Assembly: GCF_014323565.1 (NCBI RefSeq)
Contig: NZ_CP058669.1
Coordinates: 2,383,501-2,447,500, forward strand
Length of the DNA stretch: 64,000 nucleotides
Reading direction: 5' to 3'
DNA from: Hyphobacterium sp. CCMP332
Lineage (GTDB): Bacteria > Pseudomonadota > Alphaproteobacteria > Caulobacterales > Maricaulaceae
In this document: positions 26,701 to 34,476 of the stretch, piece after piece
Layout of the letters: each line of letters opens with the position of its first letter
How positions within the stretch are numbered: the stretch's first letter is position 1
Notes under the pieces: generated by a model
What the model saw: the letters and a program-made list of their open reading frames with translations, nothing else
Told to the model about the DNA's origin: nothing
Database searches by the model: none
Program-made: the position numbers and the translations under genes

Positions 26701-26766
26701 ACTTTTCCCGTCTTGCTCCGCACCTCTGTCCGGGCCAATGTTCGACCCATCAGGGGGAGATCGAAC

Positions 26767-27945
26767 ATGCGCACGTTTTTCAAATGGCTCGGAATGGCGA
26801 TATTGGTGACGGCTTTGACCGGGGCCGGGTTTTTCTTTTTCATCTTGCCGCCGCGCGTCGATCATGCGCTGAACGCGGTTACTCCGCATGAGCCCTATGT
26901 CATATCGGCGGAAGCGCAGGCCCTGCATGAAACCTTGCGCGTCGCGGACCTGCATTCCGATCTGCTTCTGTGGTCGCGCGACCCGGTGCGCCGTTATGGC
27001 CGGGGTCATACCGACCTGCCGCGCCTGCGCGAGGGCGGCGTGGTGTTACAGGTTTTCACCTCGGTCACCAAGACGCCGTCCAACATGAATTACGAGACCA
27101 ATGATGCGACCAGTGATGACATCACCCTGCTGGCGATTGCCCAGCGCTGGCCGGTGGACACCTGGGGCTCGCTCTATAATCGCGCCCGCTTCCATGCCCG
27201 CCGCCTGCACCGCGCCGCCGAACTATCAGACGGCGAATTCGTCGTGGTGGAGAGCCGTGCCGATCTGAGCGCGGCGCTGGCCGCCCATGCTGAAAATCCG
27301 GACATGGTCGCCGGTATTCTCGGCACGGAAGGCGCGCATCCGCTGGAAGGCGATCTGGCGAATATTCCGCGCCTCTATGCTGAAGGCTATCGCGTTGTCG
27401 GCCTGCAGCACTTTTTCGACAATGAGCTGGGTGGCTCGCTGCATGGCCTCTCGAATGCCGGCCTGACCGATTTTGGTCGTGCAGCCGTACGCGATCTTCT
27501 GGATCAGGGCTTTATCCTCGATCTCGCTCATTCCTCGCAGGCCGTAGTCCGCGAAGTGCTGGACATGACAGACGCCCCGCTGATTGTCTCCCATACCGGC
27601 GTGCGCTCCCTGTGCGAAACGCCGCGCAATATCGACGATGCGTTGTTTGCGGAGATTGCCGCCCGCGGCGGTTTGATCGGCATCGGTTTCTGGGCGGACG
27701 TGACCTGCGATGACAGCCCGGCCGGCGTTGCGCGCGTCATCGCCTATGCCGCAGAGCAATTCGGCGTGGAGGCCATCGCGCTGGGATCAGACTATGACGG
27801 CTCCATCACTGCCACATTCGATGCCTCGGAACTGGCCGCGCTCACCGATGCGCTGCTGGCGGGCGGGATGAGCGAAGCCGACATTCGCGCCGTGATGGGC
27901 GAAAACCAGATACGATTTTTTCTCGAGAATCTGCCGGCGGAATAG
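26767..27945 (+). CDS. Membrane-anchored dipeptidase (peptidase family M19)
   Basis: A 392-residue zinc dipeptidase of the renal dipeptidase family. An N-terminal anchor or signal (WLGMAILVTALTGAGFFFFI) places it in the periplasm. Family blocks are VADLHSDLLLWSRD (HxD metal ligands), GTEGAHPLEGD (bridging Glu), LQHFFDNELGGS, IVSHTGVRS (metal His) and ALGSDYDGSI (Asp). The ATG at 26767 follows GGGGGAGA and starts the anchor. It should cleave dipeptides, consistent with the exported M3, M14 and M24 peptidases elsewhere in the window. Confidence 0.92.
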   Translation: MRTFFKWLGMAILVTALTGAGFFFFILPPRVDHALNAVTPHEPYVISAEAQALHETLRVADLHSDLLLWSRDPVRRYGRGHTDLPRLREGGVVLQVFTSVTKTPSNMNYETNDATSDDITLLAIAQRWPVDTWGSLYNRARFHARRLHRAAELSDGEFVVVESRADLSAALAAHAENPDMVAGILGTEGAHPLEGDLANIPRLYAEGYRVVGLQHFFDNELGGSLHGLSNAGLTDFGRAAVRDLLDQGFILDLAHSSQAVVREVLDMTDAPLIVSHTGVRSLCETPRNIDDALFAEIAARGGLIGIGFWADVTCDDSPAGVARVIAYAAEQFGVEAIALGSDYDGSITATFDASELAALTDALLAGGMSEADIRAVMGENQIRFFLENLPAE

Positions 27946-28017
27946 CGCTTACTCGCACGCCTGGGGGGAACGCGCCGGGCGGTGTGTATTTATCTTTCGC
28001 TTTTTCAATAATTAGTC

Positions 28018-28043
28018 TTGACGCTAAATAAAGTGCATGTCAA
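28018..28043 (+). promoter_or_regulatory. Candidate ArsR/SdpR-type operator
   Basis: TTGAC (28018-28022) and GTCAA (28039-28043) form an inverted repeat centred in AT-rich sequence, ending 9 bp before the ArsR-family start. TTGACG could also be a -35 element. An autoregulatory operator overlapping the promoter is inferred from position only. Confidence 0.35.
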
Positions 28044-28052
28044 TCATCGGCC

Positions 28053-28325
28053 ATGAGTGATGTTTTCAAGGCGCTGGCCCATCCGGTGCGGCGTCAGGTG
28101 CTGACAAAATTGCGCGACGGGCCGATGTCGGCGGGCGATCTGGCCGCGGCCTTTCCCGTATCCAAGCCGACCATGTCGGGCCATTTCACCGCGCTCAGGG
28201 AGGCCGGGCTGATCCTCGCCGAACGTCATGGCACGACGATCCGCTACCGGCTCAATGCCGGCGCTGCCGAAGAAGCCATCGCCCTGCTCATGGGCCTGAT
28301 GGGTCGTAAGGAGACTGACACATGA
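28053..28325 (+). CDS. ArsR/SdpR-family winged-helix repressor
   Basis: A 90-residue helix-turn-helix regulator. DVFKALAHPVRRQVLTKL is the typical first helices of the family; the recognition helix lies in FPVSKPTMSGHFTALREAGL and the wing in AERHGTTIRYRLN. There is no metal-binding CxC motif, which fits the SdpR/autorepressor branch rather than the metal sensors. The ATGA overlap with the SdpI-like membrane protein gene indicates a coupled pair as in Bacillus subtilis sdpRI, where membrane SdpI sequesters SdpR. Confidence 0.88.
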   Translation: MSDVFKALAHPVRRQVLTKLRDGPMSAGDLAAAFPVSKPTMSGHFTALREAGLILAERHGTTIRYRLNAGAAEEAIALLMGLMGRKETDT

Positions 28326-29026
28326 TCCGCCTGGGTTTGATCATTTCCGCCTTTGCCTTTGTCCTCGCCGTCATCTTTTCCGCCTATGGCTGGATCAACA
28401 CCGAACCGGGCGCGCAAGTGCCCGTCCACTTCAACCTGTCGGGCGAAGCCGATAGCTACGGCTCGAAAACCGAAGCCTTCCTCTTCCTGCCGGCTATTCT
28501 TCTCGGCATCACCTTCCTGCTCGCCATTGCCCCGAATATCGACCCGCGCGGCAAGAATCTGCGCCGCTCCCGGCCGGTCTATATTGTCGGCTGGATCATC
28601 GGCGTTGTGGCGCTGGCGGGCGGGCAGGGCCTGATCACCTGGACGGCTGTCGGCGGCGGTGTCGAGGGCGAGGTCATGGCCCGCGGCGTCGGCATCTTTA
28701 TCGCGGCCATCATGCTCCTCCTGGGCCTCGTCATTGCCAAGGCGCGGCCGAATTTCTTCGCCGGCATCCGCACGCCCTGGACGTTGTCTTCGGACCTCTC
28801 CTGGGACAAGACCCACCGCTGGGCCAGCCGCGTCTTTCTGGGGCTCGGCGTGGCAGGTCTGGCGGCGGCCCTGCTTCTGCCGCCGGAACCGGTGACCATC
28901 GGCCTGATGGCGGCGCTTCTGGTATCGACGCTGGGCCTCGTCATCTATTCCTTTCTGGTGTGGCAGGCTGACCCGGCGCGCGAAACCCTCAATCCGGACG
29001 ATGCCGATGAGGATGCCGGGGTCTGA
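28322..29026 (+). CDS. SdpI-family membrane protein (DUF1648 plus SdpI)
   Basis: A 234-residue membrane protein. The N-terminal DUF1648-like part shows VPVHFNLSGEADSYGSK between helices 1 and 2, followed by helices near residues 55-70, 85-105 and 118-138. The SdpI part has ANPFFAGIRTPWTLSSD-like FFAGIRTPWTLSS and WDKTHR, then two more helices and an acidic tail. In Bacillus, SdpI is both immunity protein and signal receptor for the SdpC toxin. Its start overlaps the regulator's stop by 4 bp. No SdpC-like toxin gene is nearby, so the signal it senses is unknown. Confidence 0.85.
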   Translation: MIRLGLIISAFAFVLAVIFSAYGWINTEPGAQVPVHFNLSGEADSYGSKTEAFLFLPAILLGITFLLAIAPNIDPRGKNLRRSRPVYIVGWIIGVVALAGGQGLITWTAVGGGVEGEVMARGVGIFIAAIMLLLGLVIAKARPNFFAGIRTPWTLSSDLSWDKTHRWASRVFLGLGVAGLAAALLLPPEPVTIGLMAALLVSTLGLVIYSFLVWQADPARETLNPDDADEDAGV

Positions 29027-29093
29027 TTGATCGCTTGCGCGGGCCTGTGCTTGCGATAGTTTCCGCCCGAAATCGATTTTCGGGAGATGCGGC

Positions 29094-30329
29094 ATGGCGC
29101 GCAAGGATATCAAGCGGATTGTACTGGCCTATTCCGGCGGGCTGGATACCTCCATCGCGGTCAAATGGCTGCAGGAAGCCTATGACGCGGAAGTCGTCAC
29201 ATTTACCGCCGATCTGGGGCAGGGCGAGGAGATCGAACCCGCGCGCGAAAAGGCACTCGCCGCCGGGGTCAAACCCGAACATATCTTCATCGAGGATGTG
29301 CGCGAGGAATTTGCCCGCGACTACATCTATCCCATGGTGCGCGCCAATGCCGTCTATGAAGGCCTCTACCTGCTCGGCACCTCCATTGCCCGCCCGCTGA
29401 TCGCCAAGCGCCTTGTCGAGATCGCGCACGAGACCGGCGCTGATGCTGTTGCCCATGGCGCGACCGGCAAGGGTAATGATCAGGTCCGTTTCGAGCTGGG
29501 CTTTGCCGCGCTGGATCCGTCTTTGCATGTCATCGCACCCTGGCGGGAATGGGATCTAACCTCGCGCACCAAGCTGATCGCCTATGCCGAAAGCCGGGGG
29601 CTTCAAATCCCCAAGGACAAGCGCGGCGAGGCACCGTTTTCCGTCGATGCCAATCTCTGGCACACCTCCTCGGAAGGCAAGAATCTGGAAGATCCGTCAG
29701 CGCAGGCCTTTGAGGAAACCTTCCAGCGCACGCTGGCGCCCGAGGATGCGCCCAATGAGGCCGAATACATCGTCATTTCCTTTGAAAAGGGCGATGCCGT
29801 GGCGCTGAATGGCGAGAAACTCTCTCCGGCGACGCTGATCGAGCGCCTCAATGATCTGGGCCGCGCCCACGGCATTGGCCGTCTTGATCTCGTCGAGAAC
29901 CGCTTTGTCGGCATGAAATCGCGCGGCATTTATGAAACGCCCGGCGGCTCCATCCTGATGGCGGCGCATCGCGGCATCGAGCAGATCACGCTCGATCGTG
30001 GTGCCATGCACCTCAAGGACGAGCTGATGCCGAAATACGCCAAAATTCTCTATGAGGGTTTCTGGTTCTCGCCCGAGCGCGAAATGCTGCAGGCCGCCAT
30101 CGACCACTCGCAGAAATATGTCTCCGGAGATGTCCGCCTGCGCCTCTTCAAGGGCTCGGTGAATGTGGTGGGCCGCCACTCGCCGATGTCACTTTACAGC
30201 CTGGAACACGTCACCTTTGAAGACGATGATGTCTATGATCAGAAGGACGCACAGGGCTTTATCCGGCTGAATGCCCTGCGCCTTCAGCTTCTGGCCGCCC
30301 GCAAGAAACGTCTGGGGGAGAATGACTGA
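29094..30329 (+). CDS. argG: Argininosuccinate synthase
   Basis: A 411-residue enzyme joining citrulline and aspartate with ATP in arginine synthesis. The N-terminal PP-loop is [32 protein letters not shown] and NLWHTSSEG-like [14 protein letters not shown] are further family blocks; the C-terminal helix region contains GRHSPMSLY. Length matches the family. GGGAG lies nine bases before the ATG. argH is not adjacent. A short palindrome overlaps the stop codon. Confidence 0.97.
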   Translation: MARKDIKRIVLAYSGGLDTSIAVKWLQEAYDAEVVTFTADLGQGEEIEPAREKALAAGVKPEHIFIEDVREEFARDYIYPMVRANAVYEGLYLLGTSIARPLIAKRLVEIAHETGADAVAHGATGKGNDQVRFELGFAALDPSLHVIAPWREWDLTSRTKLIAYAESRGLQIPKDKRGEAPFSVDANLWHTSSEGKNLEDPSAQAFEETFQRTLAPEDAPNEAEYIVISFEKGDAVALNGEKLSPATLIERLNDLGRAHGIGRLDLVENRFVGMKSRGIYETPGGSILMAAHRGIEQITLDRGAMHLKDELMPKYAKILYEGFWFSPEREMLQAAIDHSQKYVSGDVRLRLFKGSVNVVGRHSPMSLYSLEHVTFEDDDVYDQKDAQGFIRLNALRLQLLAARKKRLGEND

Positions 30330-30340
30330 CCTGTCAGTCA
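30323..30340 (+). terminator. Palindrome over the argG stop codon (weak terminator candidate)
   Basis: TGACTGAC (30323-30330) and GTCAGTCA (30333-30340) are perfect reverse complements separated by CT, and include the TGA of argG. GGCAATCTTTCT follows, a poor U-run, so termination would be inefficient. Confidence 0.3.
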
Positions 30341-30422
30341 GGCAATCTTTCTCGCGAAATTGTCAGGTGCATTGCCGGCACAGATATCTTCCAATGCCCT
30401 CAAATCAGCTGTGAGACGCCCC

Positions 30423-31718
30423 ATGATCCGTTCCCTTGCCGCCGCCGCTCTACTGGCGGCCAGCCCGATCACCGCCTTCGCACAGGATGAGGCACCCGCG
30501 CCGCTGGCGCCATTCGAGACCTCGCGGGCTTTGCGCGCCGAAGCCGCGCGGGCGGCAGAGGCCGGTGATTACGAAGCCGCCCGCCGGGCGCTTCAGGCGG
30601 CCAGCGCCTTGCAACCCGGTCATCCCGGCATTCTGCTGGGTCTGGCCCAGACCGGCATGGCCAGCGGCGATGACGAATTGCTGCTGGGAGCGCTCGAAGC
30701 CGTGGCCGAGGCCGGGATTTCCTTTGACCTTTCCCGTCTGGGCGAGAGTGATGCCCGCCTGCGCGAGACCTATACGGACCGCTATGCGGCGCTCGATGGC
30801 CTGCTGGCACGCCATTCCGGCATGGGCGGCGAGGCGGAACGCGCCGCCGAAGTCAGCGTCGCCGGCAGCCTGATCGAAGGTGTCGCCGTCGAGATCGAGA
30901 CCGACCGGATTTTCCTGTCTGATGTCACCGGGCGTCAGGTGCTGGTGGTCGAGCCCTTTGATCGCTCTTCCGCTGCGGTCTTCGCCGATGCCGAAGACGG
31001 TCTGCAATCGGTTTTCGGCATTGCGTCCGATGATGTAAATCGCGTCATCTGGGCGGCGACCGGCACCTTGCCGCAAACCCCGCTCGCCGAGGGCGAAGCA
31101 GCTACGACCGCCCTCGTCGCGCTGGATATGATCACCGGCGATGTCTACCGCCGCTATGAAATCGACGGCGCCGACCGCATCGCCGACATCGTCACGCGCG
31201 ATGGCATTGTCTATGCAATCGATAGCGGCGCGAACCGCATCTACCAGCTGACCTCGCTCACCGGCCGCCTGCAGCTCTTATCGGACGATGCCCGCTTTGC
31301 AGGATTACAGGGCGCGGCGCTGGCCGATGGCGCGCTCTATGTGGCGGATTATGCGCTGGGCCTGTGGCGGGTGGACCTCGCCGACGGCACGGCGCAGCAG
31401 GTCCGTCCGGGATCAGAAAGCCTGGTCGGGATTGATGGCCTTGCCGCCACCCGCGAGGGTCGGCTCATCGCCGTGCGCAATGGCGTCGCACCCCATGCCG
31501 TGATCGCGATCGATTTGTCCGCGGACGGGCTCGGCGTGGCGAACACGGAGATTCTCCTCCGCAATCACCCCGATTTCGGCGAGCCGACTCTGGTGGATGT
31601 GCAGGATGACCGGATTTTCGTGGTTGCCAATGCGCCCTGGGCGCTGTGGCCGGAAGATGGCAGCGGCCCGTCCGAAGCCGTGCCGCCCACCATCATTCTG
31701 GAATATGATCTCGACTAA
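30423..31718 (+). CDS. Exported TPR plus beta-propeller-like protein
   Basis: A 431-residue periplasmic protein. A signal peptide (LAAAALLAASPITAFAQ) is followed by one or two TPR-like helical pairs (residues about 35-95, AAEAGDYEAARRALQAASAL and LLLGALEAVAEAG). The rest resembles an SMP-30/NHL-type propeller with repeated strands (EIETDRIFLSDVTGRQVLVV, RDGIVYAIDSGANRIYQL, LADGALYVADYALGLWRVDL, AVIAIDLS, DDRIFVVAN). Function unknown; such propellers can be lactonases or scaffolds, but no complete catalytic set was identified. The ATG at 30423 begins the signal peptide. Its stop abuts that of the next convergent gene. Confidence 0.7.
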   Translation: MIRSLAAAALLAASPITAFAQDEAPAPLAPFETSRALRAEAARAAEAGDYEAARRALQAASALQPGHPGILLGLAQTGMASGDDELLLGALEAVAEAGISFDLSRLGESDARLRETYTDRYAALDGLLARHSGMGGEAERAAEVSVAGSLIEGVAVEIETDRIFLSDVTGRQVLVVEPFDRSSAAVFADAEDGLQSVFGIASDDVNRVIWAATGTLPQTPLAEGEAATTALVALDMITGDVYRRYEIDGADRIADIVTRDGIVYAIDSGANRIYQLTSLTGRLQLLSDDARFAGLQGAALADGALYVADYALGLWRVDLADGTAQQVRPGSESLVGIDGLAATREGRLIAVRNGVAPHAVIAIDLSADGLGVANTEILLRNHPDFGEPTLVDVQDDRIFVVANAPWALWPEDGSGPSEAVPPTIILEYDLD

Positions 31719-32057
31719 TCAGTTGAATTCATCAATGCCGCAAGCTTCGCGCATGACGGGTTCGGCCACCTGCATTTTCTGACCCATCACCATGATGTCG
31801 GCGACTTCCATGCCTTGCTCGGCGGCAATGCTCATGACTTCCGTGGGCTCATTCGTGTCGGCTTCCATCACGGCGAGCATGAAGGCCAGCTCGGTTTCGT
31901 CGAGCGTTTCGACAATGTGATCCGCAGCGCAGGCGCAATCCGCGGCGTCATTGCCGGATTCCGTGCAGGCGGCGGTCAGTTCCTCCTGCGGCGTCAGCGC
32001 AAAGGCTGCGGTGCTCAGGGCGAAGACAGCGGCGCTGCCGGCGAGAATACGGAACAT
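31719..32057 (-). CDS. Small exported Cys-containing protein, unknown function
   Basis: A 112-residue protein with a clear signal peptide (ILAGSAAVFALSTAAFA). The mature part is acidic and helical with four Cys (CTESGNDAADCACA and one near the C terminus, REACG), probably forming disulfides in the periplasm. The region ETLDETELAFMLAVMEAD looks like an amphipathic helix. AAGGAG sits shortly before the ATG in the coding direction. No family recognised. It is convergent with the propeller-like gene and divergent from the lipoprotein gene. Confidence 0.65.
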   Translation of the reverse strand: MFRILAGSAAVFALSTAAFALTPQEELTAACTESGNDAADCACAADHIVETLDETELAFMLAVMEADTNEPTEVMSIAAEQGMEVADIMVMGQKMQVAEPVMREACGIDEFN

Positions 32058-32191
32058 GCGAACTCCTTATCGGTTTCCTTTGACGGGAGAGCCTGACACG
32101 AATTCGATGAACCCGGAATGACACCACTGGAAAAACCCGCGCAACAGGCTCATACTCGTTCGCGCGAGGACATAGAAATGGAGAGATTGCC

Positions 32192-32719
32192 ATGCGAATT
32201 ACCGCAACGCTTATACTCGCCGGAGTCCTTCTGGCAGCCTGCGCCACCCCGACCCCCTATCAACAGGCCGGTCAGGCCGGCGGCAGCGTCTACGGCTATA
32301 GCGAGCAGGCCATCGAGCGCGATCGCTATCGCATCACCTTCTCGGGCAATTCCATCACCGACCGCGAAACCGTGGAGACCTATCTGCTCTATCGCGCGGC
32401 CGAGCTGACGCGCGAACGCGGCTATGAGCATTTCACCGTCGTCCGGCGCGCCACCGATGAAGAGACCCGGCGTTACGATACCGACCCCTTCTATTCGCGC
32501 TTCTATGTCGATTACCGCTATTTCCACCCGCGTCATGGCTGGTATGGCTGGCACGACCCGTTCTGGAATGACCGTCACTATCGCGAGAGCACGCGCTATG
32601 AAGCCGTGGCCGAAATCGTCATGGGCCGCAGCCCGTCCGGCAATGAAGCCAATGACTTCAACGCTTCCGAAGTGCTGCGCAATCTGGGTCCGAATATCGT
32701 CCGGCCGGAGATGGGTTAA
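32192..32719 (+). CDS. CC0125/CC1285-type lipoprotein
   Basis: A 175-residue lipoprotein with a lipobox LLAAC (Cys about residue 17) after a hydrophobic signal. The conserved part contains YRITFSGN, RETVETYLLYRAAELTRERGY and FTVVRRATDEETRRY, features of the Caulobacter CC0125/CC1285 family found in many alphaproteobacteria. The middle is rich in Tyr, His and Trp (YRYFHPRHGWYGWHDPFW). Envelope location is expected; the function of the family is unknown. GAGAGA precedes the start. The stop overlaps that of the convergent TauE-like gene by 4 bp. Confidence 0.75.
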   Translation: MRITATLILAGVLLAACATPTPYQQAGQAGGSVYGYSEQAIERDRYRITFSGNSITDRETVETYLLYRAAELTRERGYEHFTVVRRATDEETRRYDTDPFYSRFYVDYRYFHPRHGWYGWHDPFWNDRHYRESTRYEAVAEIVMGRSPSGNEANDFNASEVLRNLGPNIVRPEMG

Positions 32720-33417
32720 ACCGCCATCCCGCACATCGCGGCGATCACCTCCGGCGGGATGAGCAGCATCAGCCCGCCCAGCGCCGCGATGGCAAGGCCC
32801 GCCCCGAGCCGCAGGCCGGGCTTGCGGCCCATATGCTCCAGCGCGCCAATACCCAGCGCCGTGCCGGTGACAGACGGCAAGGTGCCAAGGCCAAAGCCCA
32901 GCATCACCCATGCGCCCTGTAACGCGCTGCCCGCCAGCATGGCATAGAGCAGGGCGGCATAGACCATGGCGCAGGGCAGAGCCCCCCAGGCCAGCCCGGC
33001 CAGCCAGGGCGAGACCGGCCCGGCGGCCATGACCGGCTTCATTACAAAACGGGTGACCGGGGCCAGCACACGGTCGAGCACGACCGGCGCGGGCAGATAG
33101 CCGGTCAGCGACAGGCCGATCCAGACCAGCATCATCGCCGCGCCCCAGCGAAAGACGGCCTGAGCAGCCGAAAAGTCCATCACCGAATAGAGCCCGGTGC
33201 CAGCCGCCCCCACCGCGGCCCCGGCCAGAACATAGCCCAGCATCCGCCCGGTCTGCGCCGTCATCAGCACGCCCAGCCGCGTCGCCGGGCTCTGGTCCGG
33301 CGACAGGGAAAACATCAGGCCCGAGGCAATGCCGCCGCACATGCCGGCGCAATGCAGGCTACTCGCCAGCCCGGCGATCAGACCGCCGAGAAAACTGATT
33401 TGCGCCAAGGCTTCCAT
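32716..33417 (-). CDS. TauE/SafE-type membrane protein near the cbb3 cluster
   Basis: A 233-residue (from the ATG at 33417) membrane protein with six or more helices and an N-terminal SLHCAGMCGG motif. This pattern marks the UreH/TauE-related proteins often encoded beside cbb3 oxidase assembly genes, where a role in copper or other metal handling is suspected. Here it lies 1.2 kb before ccoS on the transcript direction of ccoI-ccoS but separated by an opposite-strand gene. The start is uncertain: a GTG at 33426 is four bases after GGAGG and is a good alternative; an ATG at 33462 is also in frame. Confidence 0.75.
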   Translation of the reverse strand: MEALAQISFLGGLIAGLASSLHCAGMCGGIASGLMFSLSPDQSPATRLGVLMTAQTGRMLGYVLAGAAVGAAGTGLYSVMDFSAAQAVFRWGAAMMLVWIGLSLTGYLPAPVVLDRVLAPVTRFVMKPVMAAGPVSPWLAGLAWGALPCAMVYAALLYAMLAGSALQGAWVMLGFGLGTLPSVTGTALGIGALEHMGRKPGLRLGAGLAIAALGGLMLLIPPEVIAAMCGMAV

Positions 33418-33538
33418 GGCGGGCACATTGCCTCCGGAATCGGCTTGTGGAAAGTATGGCATGCGCGGCACTACGCCGCTGGGCAAGTCCGGTGCTTTGG
33501 CCTTATGATGATTGTGGACTTATCCGGGGAGGGACAAG

Positions 33539-34309
33539 ATGGCAGCTATTGAATTGAATGCGGTCCGGCCGGGCGCGCCCATGCGCTGGCTGAAGGCCGG
33601 GGCGAATGATCTCAAACGCGCGCCGGTGGTTTCCATTGGCTACGGGCTGATTTTCGTGGCGCTAGGGGCGCTTTTATCCGGGGGGCTCTGGTGGATCGGG
33701 GCCGCGGCCTGGGTCCCTGTTGCCCTCTCCAGTTTTGCGCTCATTGCGCCGCTCTTTGCCGTCGGCTTCTATCAGATTTCAAAGCATCTCGATGAGGGCA
33801 AGGCGGTCAGCTTCAGCGATATCTGGCTGGTCTCTGGCGAGAAAATATCCCAGGTCGCCTTTCTGGGCCTGCTGCTCATCATTCTTCTGCTCGGCTGGGC
33901 GCGGATTGCGCAATTCCTCTACGCCTATTTTGCATCGCAGGACTATACGACGCTGGCGGAATTCTCCTCATGGGTGCTGACCCATCCGGCGGGCCTGCTC
34001 ATGGCGGTTGTGGGCACGATCATCGGGGCCGGGCTGGCGCTGGCCGCCTTTGCCATTTCCGCCATTTCCTTTCCCATGCTGATTGACCGCGAAGTCGATG
34101 CTGCCACGGCGCTCATCGCGTCAGTGACGGCTGTGCGCCGTTATCCGCTGGCCATGCTGACATGGGCGTGGCTGATCGCCTTCTGGACGATTATCGGCAC
34201 GGCCTTCTTTCTGGTCGGGCTGGCGGTGGTCTTTCCCTGGCTGGGCCATGCCAGCTGGCGCGCCTATCAGGACTTCTGCACGTCGTCCGGTCCGTCGGCT
34301 TCCGCCTGA
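33539..34309 (+). CDS. DUF2189 membrane protein
   Basis: A 256-residue inner-membrane protein with six predicted helices, starting with a short cytoplasmic segment (RWLKAGANDLKRAP) and the family's SIGYGLIFVALGALL helix. Further features of DUF2189 proteins are LIAPLFAVGFYQISKHLDEGK and ISAISFPMLIDREVDAATA. GGGAGGGAC lies six bases upstream of the ATG. It is on the opposite strand to the cbb3 genes, and its last 43 bp overlap ccoS. DUF2189 genes are frequently found beside cbb3 oxidase genes, but no function is established. Confidence 0.82.
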   Translation: MAAIELNAVRPGAPMRWLKAGANDLKRAPVVSIGYGLIFVALGALLSGGLWWIGAAAWVPVALSSFALIAPLFAVGFYQISKHLDEGKAVSFSDIWLVSGEKISQVAFLGLLLIILLLGWARIAQFLYAYFASQDYTTLAEFSSWVLTHPAGLLMAVVGTIIGAGLALAAFAISAISFPMLIDREVDAATALIASVTAVRRYPLAMLTWAWLIAFWTIIGTAFFLVGLAVVFPWLGHASWRAYQDFCTSSGPSASA

Positions 34310-34476
34310 CCGGCCTTGTCATCAGGCAGCGGCCTGTCATCATCGTTAATGAGAATGCGATGCGCCGCGCCATCGAGGTCCTCATACTGGCCGGCCTTCA
34401 TCGTCCACAGGAAGGCGGTGAGACCGACCACCCCCAGGCCCAATGCAATAGGGACAAGATAGATCAGCACCTCCAT
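34267..34476 (-). CDS. ccoS: cbb3-type oxidase assembly protein CcoS
   Basis: A 69-residue protein with one N-terminal transmembrane helix (YLVPIALGLGVVGLTAFLW) followed by the CcoS signature (AGQYEDLDGAAHRILIND) and an acidic tail. CcoS is needed for cofactor insertion into cbb3 oxidase. Its ATG shares one base with the TGA of ccoI (TGATG), so the two are translationally coupled. The 3' end overlaps the opposite-strand DUF2189 gene by 43 bp. Confidence 0.92.
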   Translation of the reverse strand: MEVLIYLVPIALGLGVVGLTAFLWTMKAGQYEDLDGAAHRILINDDDRPLPDDKAGQAEADGPDDVQKS

